The notes: generated by a model from the letters alone, not told the origin. A DNA stretch of 64,000 nt from Bradyrhizobium sp. 190 (GCF_023073415.1 NZ_JADPJL010000008.1:1024408-1088407), one strand, 5' to 3'; positions 53,467-62,228 are shown, counted from the stretch's first letter. Translations and numbers: made by a program.

Positions 53467-54360
53467 ATGAATATGCTGACGCACCCGATGTCAGACCTAG
53501 CGGTGTTTGTCCGGACGGTCGATTTGGGAAGCTTTGCCGCCGTGGGCACCGAAATCGAACTGACTGCTTCAGGCGTCTCCCGCATCGTGACCAAGCTGGA
53601 GCGCCGCCTCGGGGCCAAGCTTCTGCATCGGACGACGCGGCGGCTGGTGCTGACCCAGGAAGGCGAAACCTTCCTCGTTCATGCAAGGGGCATCCTGGCT
53701 GCGGTCGAAGCCGCCGAAGCCGATGTCGCCTCCGTCCATGGACGGCCGCGCGGCCATCTGCGGGTCAACAGCGGCACTGCGTTCGCAAGACACCGGCTGG
53801 CGCGGCTGCTGCCGCAATTCACGGGTCAGTTTCCGGAAATTACGATCGATCTTTCCGTCAGCGATCACCGCATCGATCCGGTCGCCGACCAGGTCGACGT
53901 CACGATCCGGGTCGGTCCGCTCGCGGACAGCGAGCTGATCGCAGTCCGCCTCGGCGAAGTAAGGCGCATCATTGCCGGCAGCCCGCGATATCTGGAGCGC
54001 CATGGCGTTCCCGAACAAGCCGCCGATCTCGCCCGGCATAATTGCCTGCAGCTCAGCGGCTTCTCGCGTCTCGCGCAATGGCCGATGTTCGAGCAAGGCA
54101 AGCGGGTCATGGCGCAGGTTAAAGGGTCGATCCGCTCTGATAGCGCCGACTTCCTGCTCGACCTCGCGCTGGCGGGCGCTGGCCTCGTGCGGTTCGGCGA
54201 CTTTCTGGGGGAGGCGGCTGTGAAGGATGGCAGGCTGGTGCCGGTGCTCTCGCACTGTCACGATCCCGACCCGCAACCGATCACGGCGCTGATCCTGCCC
54301 GGGCGTCAATCCATTCCGCGGGTTCGCGCCTTCGTTGATTTCCTCAAGGCAAGCGTTTGA
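53467..54360 (+). CDS. LysR-family regulator divergent from the second tautomerase gene
   Basis: About 297 residues. Several in-frame starts exist (53422, 53467 and 53488); the family N-terminus is usually MSDLAVFVRTVD, seven codons into the version given. The helix-turn-helix reads LGSFAAVGTEIELTASGVSR IVTKLE, with the co-inducer domain after residue 90 (SGTAFARHRLARLLPQF). It is transcribed away from the tautomerase at 52958-53374, so the shared intergenic space should carry its operator. Confidence 0.88.
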   Translation: MNMLTHPMSDLAVFVRTVDLGSFAAVGTEIELTASGVSRIVTKLERRLGAKLLHRTTRRLVLTQEGETFLVHARGILAAVEAAEADVASVHGRPRGHLRVNSGTAFARHRLARLLPQFTGQFPEITIDLSVSDHRIDPVADQVDVTIRVGPLADSELIAVRLGEVRRIIAGSPRYLERHGVPEQAADLARHNCLQLSGFSRLAQWPMFEQGKRVMAQVKGSIRSDSADFLLDLALAGAGLVRFGDFLGEAAVKDGRLVPVLSHCHDPDPQPITALILPGRQSIPRVRAFVDFLKASV

Positions 54361-54370
54361 CGACAGATAG

Positions 54371-55099
54371 TCAGGTCATTGCTTCCGGCAGGCGCGCAGC
54401 TGTTGCGCCAAACACGTCTTCAAATGCCCTCCGAAGCGCGACGTCGACATCCTCCATCGTCACGGGCAGGCCGAGATCCACCAGCGAGGTGACGCCGTAA
54501 CGCGGGTCGGCGACGCCGCAGGGCACGATGGCGGAAAAATGCGAAAGCTCCGGCTCGACATTGATGGCGATGCCATGGAATGACACCCAGCGCCGCAACC
54601 GCACGCCAATCGCCGCGATCTTGTCCTCGTGGCCTGCGCCCTTGTCCGGCCGCCTGACCCAGACGCCGACGCGATCCTCGCGGCGTTCGCCGCGCACATT
54701 AAAGGCGTCGAGCGTGCGGATGATCCATTCTTCAAGGCCGGCGACATAGGCACGCACGTCCGGCCGGCGGCGCTTGAGGTCGAGCATCACATAGGCCACC
54801 CGCTGGCCGGGGCCGTGATAGGTGAGCTGTCCGCCGCGGCCGGTGGTGAATAGCGGGAAGCGCGGATCGAGCAGGTCGCCTTCCTTGCCGCTGGTGCCCG
54901 AGGTGTAGAGCGGGGGATGCTCCAGCAGCCAGACCAGCTCGGCTGCCCTTTGATCGGCAATATCGGCCGCACGTGATTCCATCTCCACCACGGCCTCGGG
55001 GTAGGGCACAGGAGCAGCCGAAATCCGCCATTCGACCTCGCCGCCGCCTTTGGCTTGCGCGAACGTCGTCAAATCAAGGCTTTGGCGGTCATTAACCAT
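54371..55099 (-). CDS. lipB: Lipoyl(octanoyl) transferase
   Basis: 242 residues. LipB moves octanoate from acyl carrier protein to lipoyl domains of 2-oxoacid dehydrogenases and the glycine cleavage system. Motifs: [40 protein letters not shown], the catalytic lysine in [19 protein letters not shown], and the catalytic cysteine in [16 protein letters not shown]. Length is normal. Convergent with the LysR gene, divergent from the FliN-like gene. Confidence 0.95.
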   Translation of the reverse strand: MVNDRQSLDLTTFAQAKGGGEVEWRISAAPVPYPEAVVEMESRAADIADQRAAELVWLLEHPPLYTSGTSGKEGDLLDPRFPLFTTGRGGQLTYHGPGQRVAYVMLDLKRRRPDVRAYVAGLEEWIIRTLDAFNVRGERREDRVGVWVRRPDKGAGHEDKIAAIGVRLRRWVSFHGIAINVEPELSHFSAIVPCGVADPRYGVTSLVDLGLPVTMEDVDVALRRAFEDVFGATAARLPEAMT

Positions 55100-55162
55100 T
55101 GGCTAACCATAACGTGGTCAGGTGGAACCACACCAATTTAGTCCCCCTTTAGCGGTTTCGAA

Positions 55163-55405
55163 GTGGCCACTCTCGATAAAGTCAGCGTCGATCTCATGGT
55201 GGTGCTCGGCACCACGACCATGCCCATCCACCAGGTGATGCGGCTTTCCCGCGGCGCCATCATCGAACTGGACGCCACGGAGGCGGACGAGGTCAAGATC
55301 CTCGCCAACAACCTTCCGGTGGCTTCCGGCGTGGTGCTGGTCGATCGCAACCGTATCGCGGTCGAAGTCAAGCAAATGCTGCCGAAATCCCCTGATGTCA
55401 GGTAG
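55163..55405 (+). CDS. FliN/SpoA-domain flagellar motor switch-like protein
   Basis: 80 residues, GTG start at 55163. The whole protein is a SpoA (FliM/FliN C-terminal) domain: VSVDLMVVLGTTTMPIHQVM, RLSRGAIIELDATEADEVKI, and NNLPVASGVVLVDRNRIAVE. It lacks the N-terminal extension of typical FliN, and no other flagellar gene is near, so it may be a stand-alone accessory of the motor switch. The small size and position next to lipB match what I know from Bradyrhizobium. Confidence 0.85.
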   Translation: MATLDKVSVDLMVVLGTTTMPIHQVMRLSRGAIIELDATEADEVKILANNLPVASGVVLVDRNRIAVEVKQMLPKSPDVR

Positions 55406-55502
55406 TTATCGGAGCGCAAAACTTCCTTGTCCCCCCATCCCTGATTTGTTACATCGGCGCCGTTGATCCGGCGGACGCTTGTCCTTCCAGCCGGTATCCC
55501 AA

Positions 55503-55587
55503 GCGCTCGTGGCGGAATTGGTAGACGCGCTGCCTTGAGGTGGCAGTGAGTAAAATCGTGGGGGTTCGAGTCCCTCCGAGCGCACCA
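55503..55587 (+). tRNA. tRNA-Leu (anticodon GAG)
   Basis: Acceptor stem GCGCTCG/CGAGCGC with encoded CCA at 55585-55587. It has a long variable arm, as in leucine tRNAs, and T-arm GGGTTCGAGTCCC. The anticodon stem closes the loop TTGAGGT, giving GAG (CUC codons). Length 85 nt. The gene-poor stretch and secretion locus begin right after it. Confidence 0.96.
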
Positions 55588-56282
55588 AGGGCATAAGTCA
55601 TTGTTGCGAAAAGTATTTTCGCTATTTTTACTCCCACATTGTTACTCGCAGCGAATGTTGGTGCTTTGTTTGGTCAAATCTTCCCGATTTGATCTCGCGC
55701 GTCTTGATCACGCCTGCGCTTGTGGTCGTTACATTTTTATTTGAACCAACGCCCCGCGAAGGAAAACCACCATCTGCTCACGAGGGGGCAGTGGCGTAGC
55801 CCAGCGTAGAAATCGACGGGCTCCACTCTCATCCGTGAGCGACTACGCGGCCTCCCGAGCTCCGTTTCCGTCAAACGACACACGGTTAGGGTGCCGCAGC
55901 CTGCCGACGCGCCCTTCATCAGGATTTCCTCGATCCCGCGCAGCAGTTGCAAGCTTTCGCGTGGGGAGATTCTGTGGCGAACCGTCCCCTGCGTCTTAGG
56001 GCGGGGGGATCCTGCGCGACTCGAGCTACGCTATGCGTGTTCTGATCGCCCGCAACGAAACTCATGCGTTAAGCTTGATGTTCGGTGCGGCGGTTAGTTC
56101 TGGAACTGCACATCAGGCAAGGCGCGGCCCCCGCGCAGGGTGTGCTGTTGGGTGTCCACCGCTGCTTCCGGCCACCCGGCGCGCCAGCCTGCTGTAGCGG
56201 CTGCCATGTTGCTTCTAGTCGGAAGGCGACCATCTGATGCACCGTCGCAGAGATTTGGCTATGCGCAGCACGCAGGAAATTC
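55588..56282. other. Gene-poor region after tRNA-Leu
   Basis: About 695 bases. A minus frame at 55737-55952 (RGIEEILMKGASAGCGTLTV, continuing) looks weakly protein-like but lacks a start signal and may be a fragment. At 56215-56248 lies one copy of a short element also found upstream of the bacteriocin-like precursor (60575) and at 61198. Nothing else is supported. Confidence 0.45.
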
Positions 56283-58793
56283 CTACGAACGACCCGCATT
56301 GCGACGCGCCGAGCCCTGGATATCACCCGAGTGATCCGGAGAGCGCGAGCCGAAATCACCATGTGAGAAGTCGAGCTTGGCCAGCGCTTCACCCGGGTTA
56401 CGATACATGCCGCCCTTTCCGTAGTCGTCGGGCGGCTTCGGGCCGCAATAGTCCTTCGGCAGGCCGTCGCCGTTCTTGGCGTCCTTCCAGCCACCATCGT
56501 GCTTGGCGTACTCGCCCTTGCCGTCTTTCGAGTAGTCGATCTTACCGGCCTGCTTCAAATAGTCGCCTTTACGGCCGTCATCGGAGCATTCGTCGTGGCC
56601 CTGGGCGAGCTTGGTCGATTTCGCATCTTCGGCGGCAAACCCGGTGTGACCAGCATCGCGCGCAGGCGCCGCTGCTGGTGTGCCGCCTGAAACTCCGACC
56701 TGAAAGGGCTGGGCCGCCCTGGAAAGACGGATGATCATATCCGCTCCGTGGGAGATTTCGGGTCGGTGTGCTATGCTCACACGAGTCATATTTAGATGCT
56801 GGAGATTGGCATTGATTTCTTTTTCCTTGTCCGTGTCCAGATGTGCTGTGCCCTCGTCCAGAAACAGGATCTTTGGTCGGCGATAGAGCGCGCGCGCAAG
56901 CAGTACTCGCTGTTTCTGCCCGCCGGATAATGAGCTTCCCATGTCACCGATGAGGCTGTTGTAGCTCATCGGCATTGCCATGATATCGTCGTGGATGCCG
57001 GCAATCTGCGCACACTCGATCATCCATTGCCGATCGAAGGTCGTCTCAAAAAAGCAGATGTTGTCGGCAATGGATCCTGACAGCAATTGATCCTCCTGCA
57101 TGACCGCGCCAATGTGTTCGCGATAAGCGCGCGGTCCGATCTGGCCCAATGGAAGGCCGTCGATCAGGACCTCCCCGCTCGTTGGCTCGAGCAGCCCAAG
57201 CATAATCTTGACTAGAGTTGTCTTGCCGCAGCCGGAAGGTCCCATGATCGTCACGAATTGTCCCGGAGCAATGCACAGATTGACGTTGTTAAGAATCAGA
57301 GGCTCTGCTTCTGCATAACGGAAGCACACGTTGCGCACCTCGATCGAGCCGCGGATCGGTCGCACATACGACAGATCCTGGTCGTGTCCCCGCTCTAGGG
57401 GGGTGAGCGCAATGTCGGCGAGGCGCTCCAAGTGCAGTCCGAGAATCCGCAGGTCCACCAGCTTCTCGATTAGCAGCGCTGTCCGTTCGGCGAACTGCAG
57501 CTTGTAGCTGACGAACGCGAATATCATGCCAACAGTGATAAGGTTGTCCAGTGCGAGGCGAGCGGCGAGGTAGATTGTGATTACGTTCTCCAGGCCGTAT
57601 ATCGTGTCGTTGATGGCTTTGAAGCTGATCCTCGCCCGGCCTAGCCGCACGTTGGCATTTACGTACTCGGCATAGCGGTTCAGCCACTGGCTCTCCCGCT
57701 CGTTCTCTCGGTTGAGCAGCTTCAGGCTCTGCACCGCCCGCACGGTTTCGATGAAGTTGGAGTCTTCCTGTGCCTTGCTGTGAATGGCCGCTTCGCTCCG
57801 TTGTCGGAATATCCTGAAGAGAGCTAGTCGCAAAGCGGCGTACAGCGCGAACGCGAGCAGGACAACGAATCCGAGCTGGACGCTGTATGCGAACATCAAC
57901 GCCAGCATCAACACCGACATGAGACCGTCGATCAAGCCCGTGATCAGTCCCTCCGCGAGCATGTTGCGGATGGGCTCGATCGAGCCGAAGCGCGACAGGA
58001 TGTCGCCGATGTGCCGCTTTTCGAAAAATGAGAGGGGCAAACGCACCAGATGGTGAAACAGCCGGGCGCCGATCTGAAAGCTGAGCGTGTTCTGCAGAAG
58101 AAGAACAATGAACGAGCGGACCGCGGTCGACGCGACTTTGATCAGGACGAGTAGCGCGAAGCCAAGCCCGAGTACGAGCAGAAGATCGACATCGCCTCTG
58201 GCGATGACCTCGTCTACCGTGAGCTGCATGTAGAAAGGAGCGGCGAGGATAAGGATCTCGATGACCACCGAGAGAACCAATATTTGCGCTAAGACATGGG
58301 AGTTTCCCCTCATTCCGCTCCAGAATGCTGAGAACGGTAATCGCACTCTCTGGTCTGTGCAGCAGAACCCTTCACTGGGTGAGAGTTCAAGTACGACTCC
58401 AGTGAGATGTCTCGATGCCTCGGTGATGGGAAACCATTTCTCACCGGCGGCGGGATCGTGAACCACGATCCCGTGTTTCTTGCACGCCTTCAGGACAACG
58501 AAATGATCCATGTCCCAGTGCAGGATAGCCGGGAGACGCAGTTGGCTCAGATGGTCAACCTCGATTCGCAGCGGCCGGCATGCCAGGCCCAGGTGAGCCG
58601 CTATCTCCATGAGGTCGCGGAGAGTGACACCCTTCAGCGAGACTGCGTACCGCCGCCGCAGGCTATTCATGTCAGTTCGACGGCCATGATAGAACGCTAC
58701 CATGGCAAGGCATGCCAGCCCGCATTCCGCTGCCTCTGTCTGCCTGATGACCGGGAGGAACCCGCGTCCGCTGAAATTCAACAGTCCCTGCAT
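56283..58793 (-). CDS. C39-peptidase ABC transporter (bacteriocin-type exporter) with extra C-terminal domain
   Basis: 836 residues. A C39 peptidase (1-135) has catalytic Cys24 (TEAAECGLACLAM), His97 (DMDHFVVLK) and Asp113. Six membrane helices follow (about 160-440). The nucleotide-binding domain shows GPSGCGKTT, SLSGGQKQR, ILFLDEGTAHLD and IAHRPEISHG. Such proteins cut double-glycine leaders and export the peptide. Unusually, about 125 residues follow the ATPase from position 710: [DE]Y-x-K repeats (DYLKQ, DYSKD, EYAKH), then GGWKDAKN and GEALAKLDFSHGDFGS, nearly repeated in the protein at 62347. The start lies four bases after the adaptor stop. Confidence 0.93.
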   Translation of the reverse strand: MQGLLNFSGRGFLPVIRQTEAAECGLACLAMVAFYHGRRTDMNSLRRRYAVSLKGVTLRDLMEIAAHLGLACRPLRIEVDHLSQLRLPAILHWDMDHFVVLKACKKHGIVVHDPAAGEKWFPITEASRHLTGVVLELSPSEGFCCTDQRVRLPFSAFWSGMRGNSHVLAQILVLSVVIEILILAAPFYMQLTVDEVIARGDVDLLLVLGLGFALLVLIKVASTAVRSFIVLLLQNTLSFQIGARLFHHLVRLPLSFFEKRHIGDILSRFGSIEPIRNMLAEGLITGLIDGLMSVLMLALMFAYSVQLGFVVLLAFALYAALRLALFRIFRQRSEAAIHSKAQEDSNFIETVRAVQSLKLLNRENERESQWLNRYAEYVNANVRLGRARISFKAINDTIYGLENVITIYLAARLALDNLITVGMIFAFVSYKLQFAERTALLIEKLVDLRILGLHLERLADIALTPLERGHDQDLSYVRPIRGSIEVRNVCFRYAEAEPLILNNVNLCIAPGQFVTIMGPSGCGKTTLVKIMLGLLEPTSGEVLIDGLPLGQIGPRAYREHIGAVMQEDQLLSGSIADNICFFETTFDRQWMIECAQIAGIHDDIMAMPMSYNSLIGDMGSSLSGGQKQRVLLARALYRRPKILFLDEGTAHLDTDKEKEINANLQHLNMTRVSIAHRPEISHGADMIIRLSRAAQPFQVGVSGGTPAAAPARDAGHTGFAAEDAKSTKLAQGHDECSDDGRKGDYLKQAGKIDYSKDGKGEYAKHDGGWKDAKNGDGLPKDYCGPKPPDDYGKGGMYRNPGEALAKLDFSHGDFGSRSPDHSGDIQGSARRNAGRS

Positions 58794-58797
58794 GAAG

Positions 58798-60048
58798 CTA
58801 CATCCTTGCGCTCAGCATCGGGTCAAGCAGCCACTGCATCAGCGAGCGCTGCTCAAGGATCACGTCGGCCTTGAGCAGCATGCCTGGCTGAAGCGACATC
58901 TTGCGCCCATAGGCATCGATGTCGGGCCGTTCGGGAAGCACAGTCACGCGGTACGCCGGCTCTTTGAGAGTGATCGGCCCAGTAGCATCATTGCCGGTCA
59001 GGATCGTGTGAGAGACTTTTGCCACGGTGCCGCGGTAGGTGCCGAATTTCTGATAGGGAAATGCATCGTAAAGTATCCTGACTTGCTGGCCGGCGCGCAC
59101 GAATCCGGACGCGCGCGTCGGGAAGAACAGCTCCGCCTGCAAGGTCGAATCAAGTGGGATGATTTCGAGCTGCATATGCTTCGGATCAGCGACCTTCCCG
59201 ACGGTCGCCTGCAGCGTGGACACGCGTCCACTCGTCGGCGCCTTGATAACGTAGGCCCGCCGTCCGTCCACCTCGGCGGTGCGTTGTTCGATCCAGGAGA
59301 GATCGCCACGCAGTACGCGAGTCCGTTCTGCGGCAACGGTCGGAAGTTGCTCGAGCGTATGCCGAGCATCAGTCAATTGGGTGCGTCGTACAGTGATCTG
59401 CTGATCGAGCGACGCCAAGTTCTGCGCTTGTTCGAGCGCCGCCTGCTCGCGGCGCTTCAATTCGACGGCAGGCAACGCTCCCTTCGCGATTAGCGTGGCA
59501 CCGGTCGATACAAAACTTTCGGAAAGCTTCAGCCGTTCGTTCTGGATGTTGCGCTGGTCCTCGAGTTGGGCAATCTCCCCCTCGATTCCCTTGGCTGTAG
59601 AAGCGAGGCGCTCGTGTTCCGAGGCGGTACGGCGCTCTTCCGCAGCGATCTGTCGCTCGATCACCTCGCGTTGCCGCGCCAGCGCTGCGAGAACGGCGGC
59701 ATTGACGTCATCGCCGTTGGCGCTGATTTGGGAAGTGACTATGGTCAGGAGCGGGTCGCCCTCGGCAACCTCCTGACCCTCCTTGACGTGGAGTTCATTG
59801 ATGAAACCCTGTTGCGGCACCAGAATTTTGGCCGTTCCGAGGGTCGGAGTTAGATAGCCGGTGACGGTTTCCTTGCGCGCGTATTGAGCGATGGAGATAA
59901 AAACCAAAATGAATGCAACAAGGCCCGCAAGAGTCCAGCTGAGGATCATGCTCGATATCGGCTGCAGCGATACGACCTCGCCCCAGCTGTGGCGTTGATG
60001 CAGAAAGTCAATTGCTTCCTGGCGAAATAGAGCTGGCCGTGTCGCCAT
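58798..60048 (-). CDS. HlyD/CvaA-type membrane fusion protein of the peptide exporter
   Basis: 416 residues. Cytoplasmic N-terminus (LFRQEAIDFLHQRHSWGEVV), one membrane helix about 32-53, then YARKETVTGYLTPTLGTAKI, the opening typical of CvaA-like adaptors. The lipoyl half (QGFINELHVKEGQEVAEGDP) is followed by a long coiled coil (residues 130-250) and the second half VIKAPTSGRVSTLQATVGKV. The C-terminal barrel ends LQPGMLLKADVILEQRSLMQ, the HlyD family signature. It bridges the inner-membrane transporter to an outer-membrane channel. No TolC gene is in the window. Confidence 0.92.
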   Translation of the reverse strand: MATRPALFRQEAIDFLHQRHSWGEVVSLQPISSMILSWTLAGLVAFILVFISIAQYARKETVTGYLTPTLGTAKILVPQQGFINELHVKEGQEVAEGDPLLTIVTSQISANGDDVNAAVLAALARQREVIERQIAAEERRTASEHERLASTAKGIEGEIAQLEDQRNIQNERLKLSESFVSTGATLIAKGALPAVELKRREQAALEQAQNLASLDQQITVRRTQLTDARHTLEQLPTVAAERTRVLRGDLSWIEQRTAEVDGRRAYVIKAPTSGRVSTLQATVGKVADPKHMQLEIIPLDSTLQAELFFPTRASGFVRAGQQVRILYDAFPYQKFGTYRGTVAKVSHTILTGNDATGPITLKEPAYRVTVLPERPDIDAYGRKMSLQPGMLLKADVILEQRSLMQWLLDPMLSARM

Positions 60049-60315
60049 GAACGCACCTTGGTTACGTTTCGTTGGTTACGTTTCGTTCGTCAATTTACGC
60101 CGCTCTCCGCCTGATATCCTCCGCTGCGGCACGGATGGGTACCGCACAATGCGATGGAGAACCGCTCCTCGTATGGGGAAAGCGGGTTCCTCCCCCCGCA
60201 TCGGGCCGAAAGAAACTGACCTGCGTCGGCAGCGCGGCAGAGTTGGAGTCTCATTGTGGCTCACTCCGCTCGTCCCTGGGCGGTGCACCGCCCAGGGTAC
60301 GAGCAGATTGGGTGG

Positions 60316-60516
60316 CTACGTTTTTTGGACGGCTACGTTTCCAAAACCAACCTGAACCGCGACGTTGTTATCGTTGAGGAAGCCGATGCCGATGAGGCCG
60401 CCGATGCCGCCATTGTTCGTGTTTCCTCCTCTGCAGCAGCCTGAGCCAGCCGCAACCAGATCGAGTTCCTGATCAGACAGCTCGATAGGGTGAGTAAACT
60501 TTTCCATCTTCTCCAT
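60316..60516 (-). CDS. Bacteriocin/microcin-like precursor with double-glycine-type leader
   Basis: 66 residues, AGGAG seven bases before the ATG at 60514-60516. The leader MEKMEKFTHPIELSDQELDL followed by VAAG fits the double-glycine consensus exactly at -12 L, -11 S, -8 E, -7 L, -4 V and -1 G, with Ala instead of Gly at -2. The predicted 42-residue core begins SGCCRGGNTNNGGIGGLIGI and ends GFGNVAVQKT: glycine/asparagine-rich, two adjacent cysteines, and an NVAVQ motif given twice. It lies upstream of the adaptor and C39 exporter on the same strand, so it is their likely substrate. Antimicrobial or signalling activity is inferred only from this context. No modification or immunity gene is recognised. 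Confidence 0.8.
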   Translation of the reverse strand: MEKMEKFTHPIELSDQELDLVAAGSGCCRGGNTNNGGIGGLIGIGFLNDNNVAVQVGFGNVAVQKT

Positions 60517-61610
60517 GTTGGTCTCCTTTCGATGTGAGTGGCGGGATATGGCCGTAACTGCTGCCACGTTATAGCTAGTCGCACGACGCCGATCTGGATG
60601 CACTTCGCACAAACTTTTTCTGTGCGGCATCGCTAGGCGCTCGCTTCTTATCTATTTCTATGCCATCCGCGGAGGCAGCTAACGTTCTCGTCGACTCCAC
60701 GCTGCAGGTCGAGATCTTCCATTGACAGGTTCGGCACCAAGCGCGCTCGCATGCGCAGGTGCCAACCTTTCGCCCGCACGCTGCATGGCGTGAGTATGAT
60801 ATAGAGGGGATCTGCGGGCACGCGCAGAAGGGTAAAAGATTGCATTAGAGAATGATTTACAGACAGGAAGCGCCTTGCCGCTGCGAACGGCTCACCGCAT
60901 CGTGGGCCAGCGCTATATCGCAGATGATGTACCCCCAGGCGCATTGAGGTCGGGCATGAAGCGCACAGCTTCGACTCCCGCCGCTAGGTCGGCGGGGCTA
61001 GAGTCACAGCGCCGTTGCAATCGCGCGGTAACAGGGCGTTGCTCTTGCCCACTTGCTTCCTCTCCGCAGATGATGATCGTACCGTCGTCGCTCCGTTCGT
61101 CGATGGTGTCTTCGTGCAAGAGGGGAGGTGGGCTGCCAACGGAGTTGTTTCTGCTTGTTACTCTCGTTCGGTGTTGATGGCGCTGAGCCCTCCACCTCTA
61201 GTCGGAATCCGCCAATCTGGATGCAACGTCGCGCAAATATCGCGGATGAGGAATAACGCTTGCCATTCAGAATGCCGCTTGATCTCGAAGAGATCGCATC
61301 AAGATCACTGCAATTCGCGTTTTAGAATCCGTCAACTAGATCGTCGATCGGTACTAAGATGCCGAAACCCCGCCAAGGCAGAACCACGTGCATTGCGTGC
61401 AACGAATAAGGCAGGTCACCGCGGATTGCGCGGCGAGAGAATGTGACGTTCCGGTCTGATGAGGACGTCACGCCTTTGTGATGGGGCAGATCGAAACAAT
61501 TTTTAATGAATGAAGTAGAGCCCTGACTTGAGTTTAATCACCCGTTCATTGTGCACTCGGAAAAGTGCAAGTCATCAGTATTGCCTTGCACGGAATAGGG
61601 GTTGCGTACC
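60517..61610. other. Long intergenic region with repeated cis elements
   Basis: About 1.1 kb between the divergent precursor and sigma-factor genes. It contains two copies of a short element (60575-60610 and 61198-61235). Open frames up to 143 codons on both strands lack initiation signals and recognisable motifs. A TTG-started minus frame at 60913-61119 is acidic and might be a small peptide, but I cannot support it. An immunity gene might hide here, unrecognised. Confidence 0.4.
60568..60603 (-). promoter_or_regulatory. Putative promoter and shared upstream element of the precursor gene
   Basis: On the minus strand TATAAC (60568-60573) could serve as -10. The -35 position is occupied not by a consensus hexamer but by the conserved element TGCATCCAGATC with CGACTAG. 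This element recurs at 56215 and 61198, suggesting an activator or an alternative sigma factor acts here. Confidence 0.4.
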
Positions 61611-62228
61611 GTGCCCCACCAACGCGCGTGCTTCACCTATGAAGCTTCTTTCTCCGGCGCAGTGCAGGCTGACACATATCGTGATTGCGAAACGGCTTTC
61701 AATTATGAAGCGGCGCTAATCGAGTGCGCCGCCGGGTCGCAGTTTGCCGTCGGGGAGATCTATGCCCGGGAGAAGGACAAGTTACGCGCGGTGGCGCACC
61801 GGATTGTCCACGACAGGTCGCGCGCGGAGGACGTCATTCACGATGCATTCGCGCAGATTCTCCGATGCGCCAAAGACTTCGATCCTGCACGCGGATCCGC
61901 GCGGGGCTGGATCTACGCGATCGTCCGCCACACAGCACTCAGGATGCAGAAGAATGCTAGGCGGGAACTCGCGCTCGAGGACTACACGCTGAACGCCATC
62001 TGCGAACGTGAACGGACGGCACCGAACCCCGCGTCGGGCATCCCGGACAGCATGACGTTACGGACGATGCTCGATCAACTCGAGCCAAAGCGCCGCGCGA
62101 GCCTGCTTCTGGCGATCATCGATGGGCGCACGCATGAGGAAATCGCCCAATACCTCCGGGTTCCGGTCGGAACGGTCAAGGCCTGGATCCGGAGAGAGCT
62201 GGTGGCCATGCGCCGGCAGCTCGAATGA
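61611..62228 (+). CDS. ECF-type RNA polymerase sigma factor
   Basis: About 205 residues from GTG 61611 (a TTG at 61602 is possible). Region 2 reads FAVGEIYAREKDKLRAVAHR, VHDRSRAEDVIHDAFAQILR and ARGSARGWIYAIVRHTALRM; region 4 reads LEPKRRASLLLAIIDGRTHE and EIAQYLRVPVGTVKAWIRRE, the helix that contacts the -35 element. The first 35 residues are an unusual extension. No anti-sigma factor gene with a zinc or membrane domain follows; instead the small repeat-domain gene at 62347 comes next on the same strand. Confidence 0.9.
   Translation: MPHQRACFTYEASFSGAVQADTYRDCETAFNYEAALIECAAGSQFAVGEIYAREKDKLRAVAHRIVHDRSRAEDVIHDAFAQILRCAKDFDPARGSARGWIYAIVRHTALRMQKNARRELALEDYTLNAICERERTAPNPASGIPDSMTLRTMLDQLEPKRRASLLLAIIDGRTHEEIAQYLRVPVGTVKAWIRRELVAMRRQLE

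Noticed and set aside
60913..61119. Possible small acidic peptide or immunity gene in the precursor-sigma gap
   Set aside because: Only a TTG start without ribosome-binding site, no hydrophobic segment expected of bacteriocin immunity proteins.
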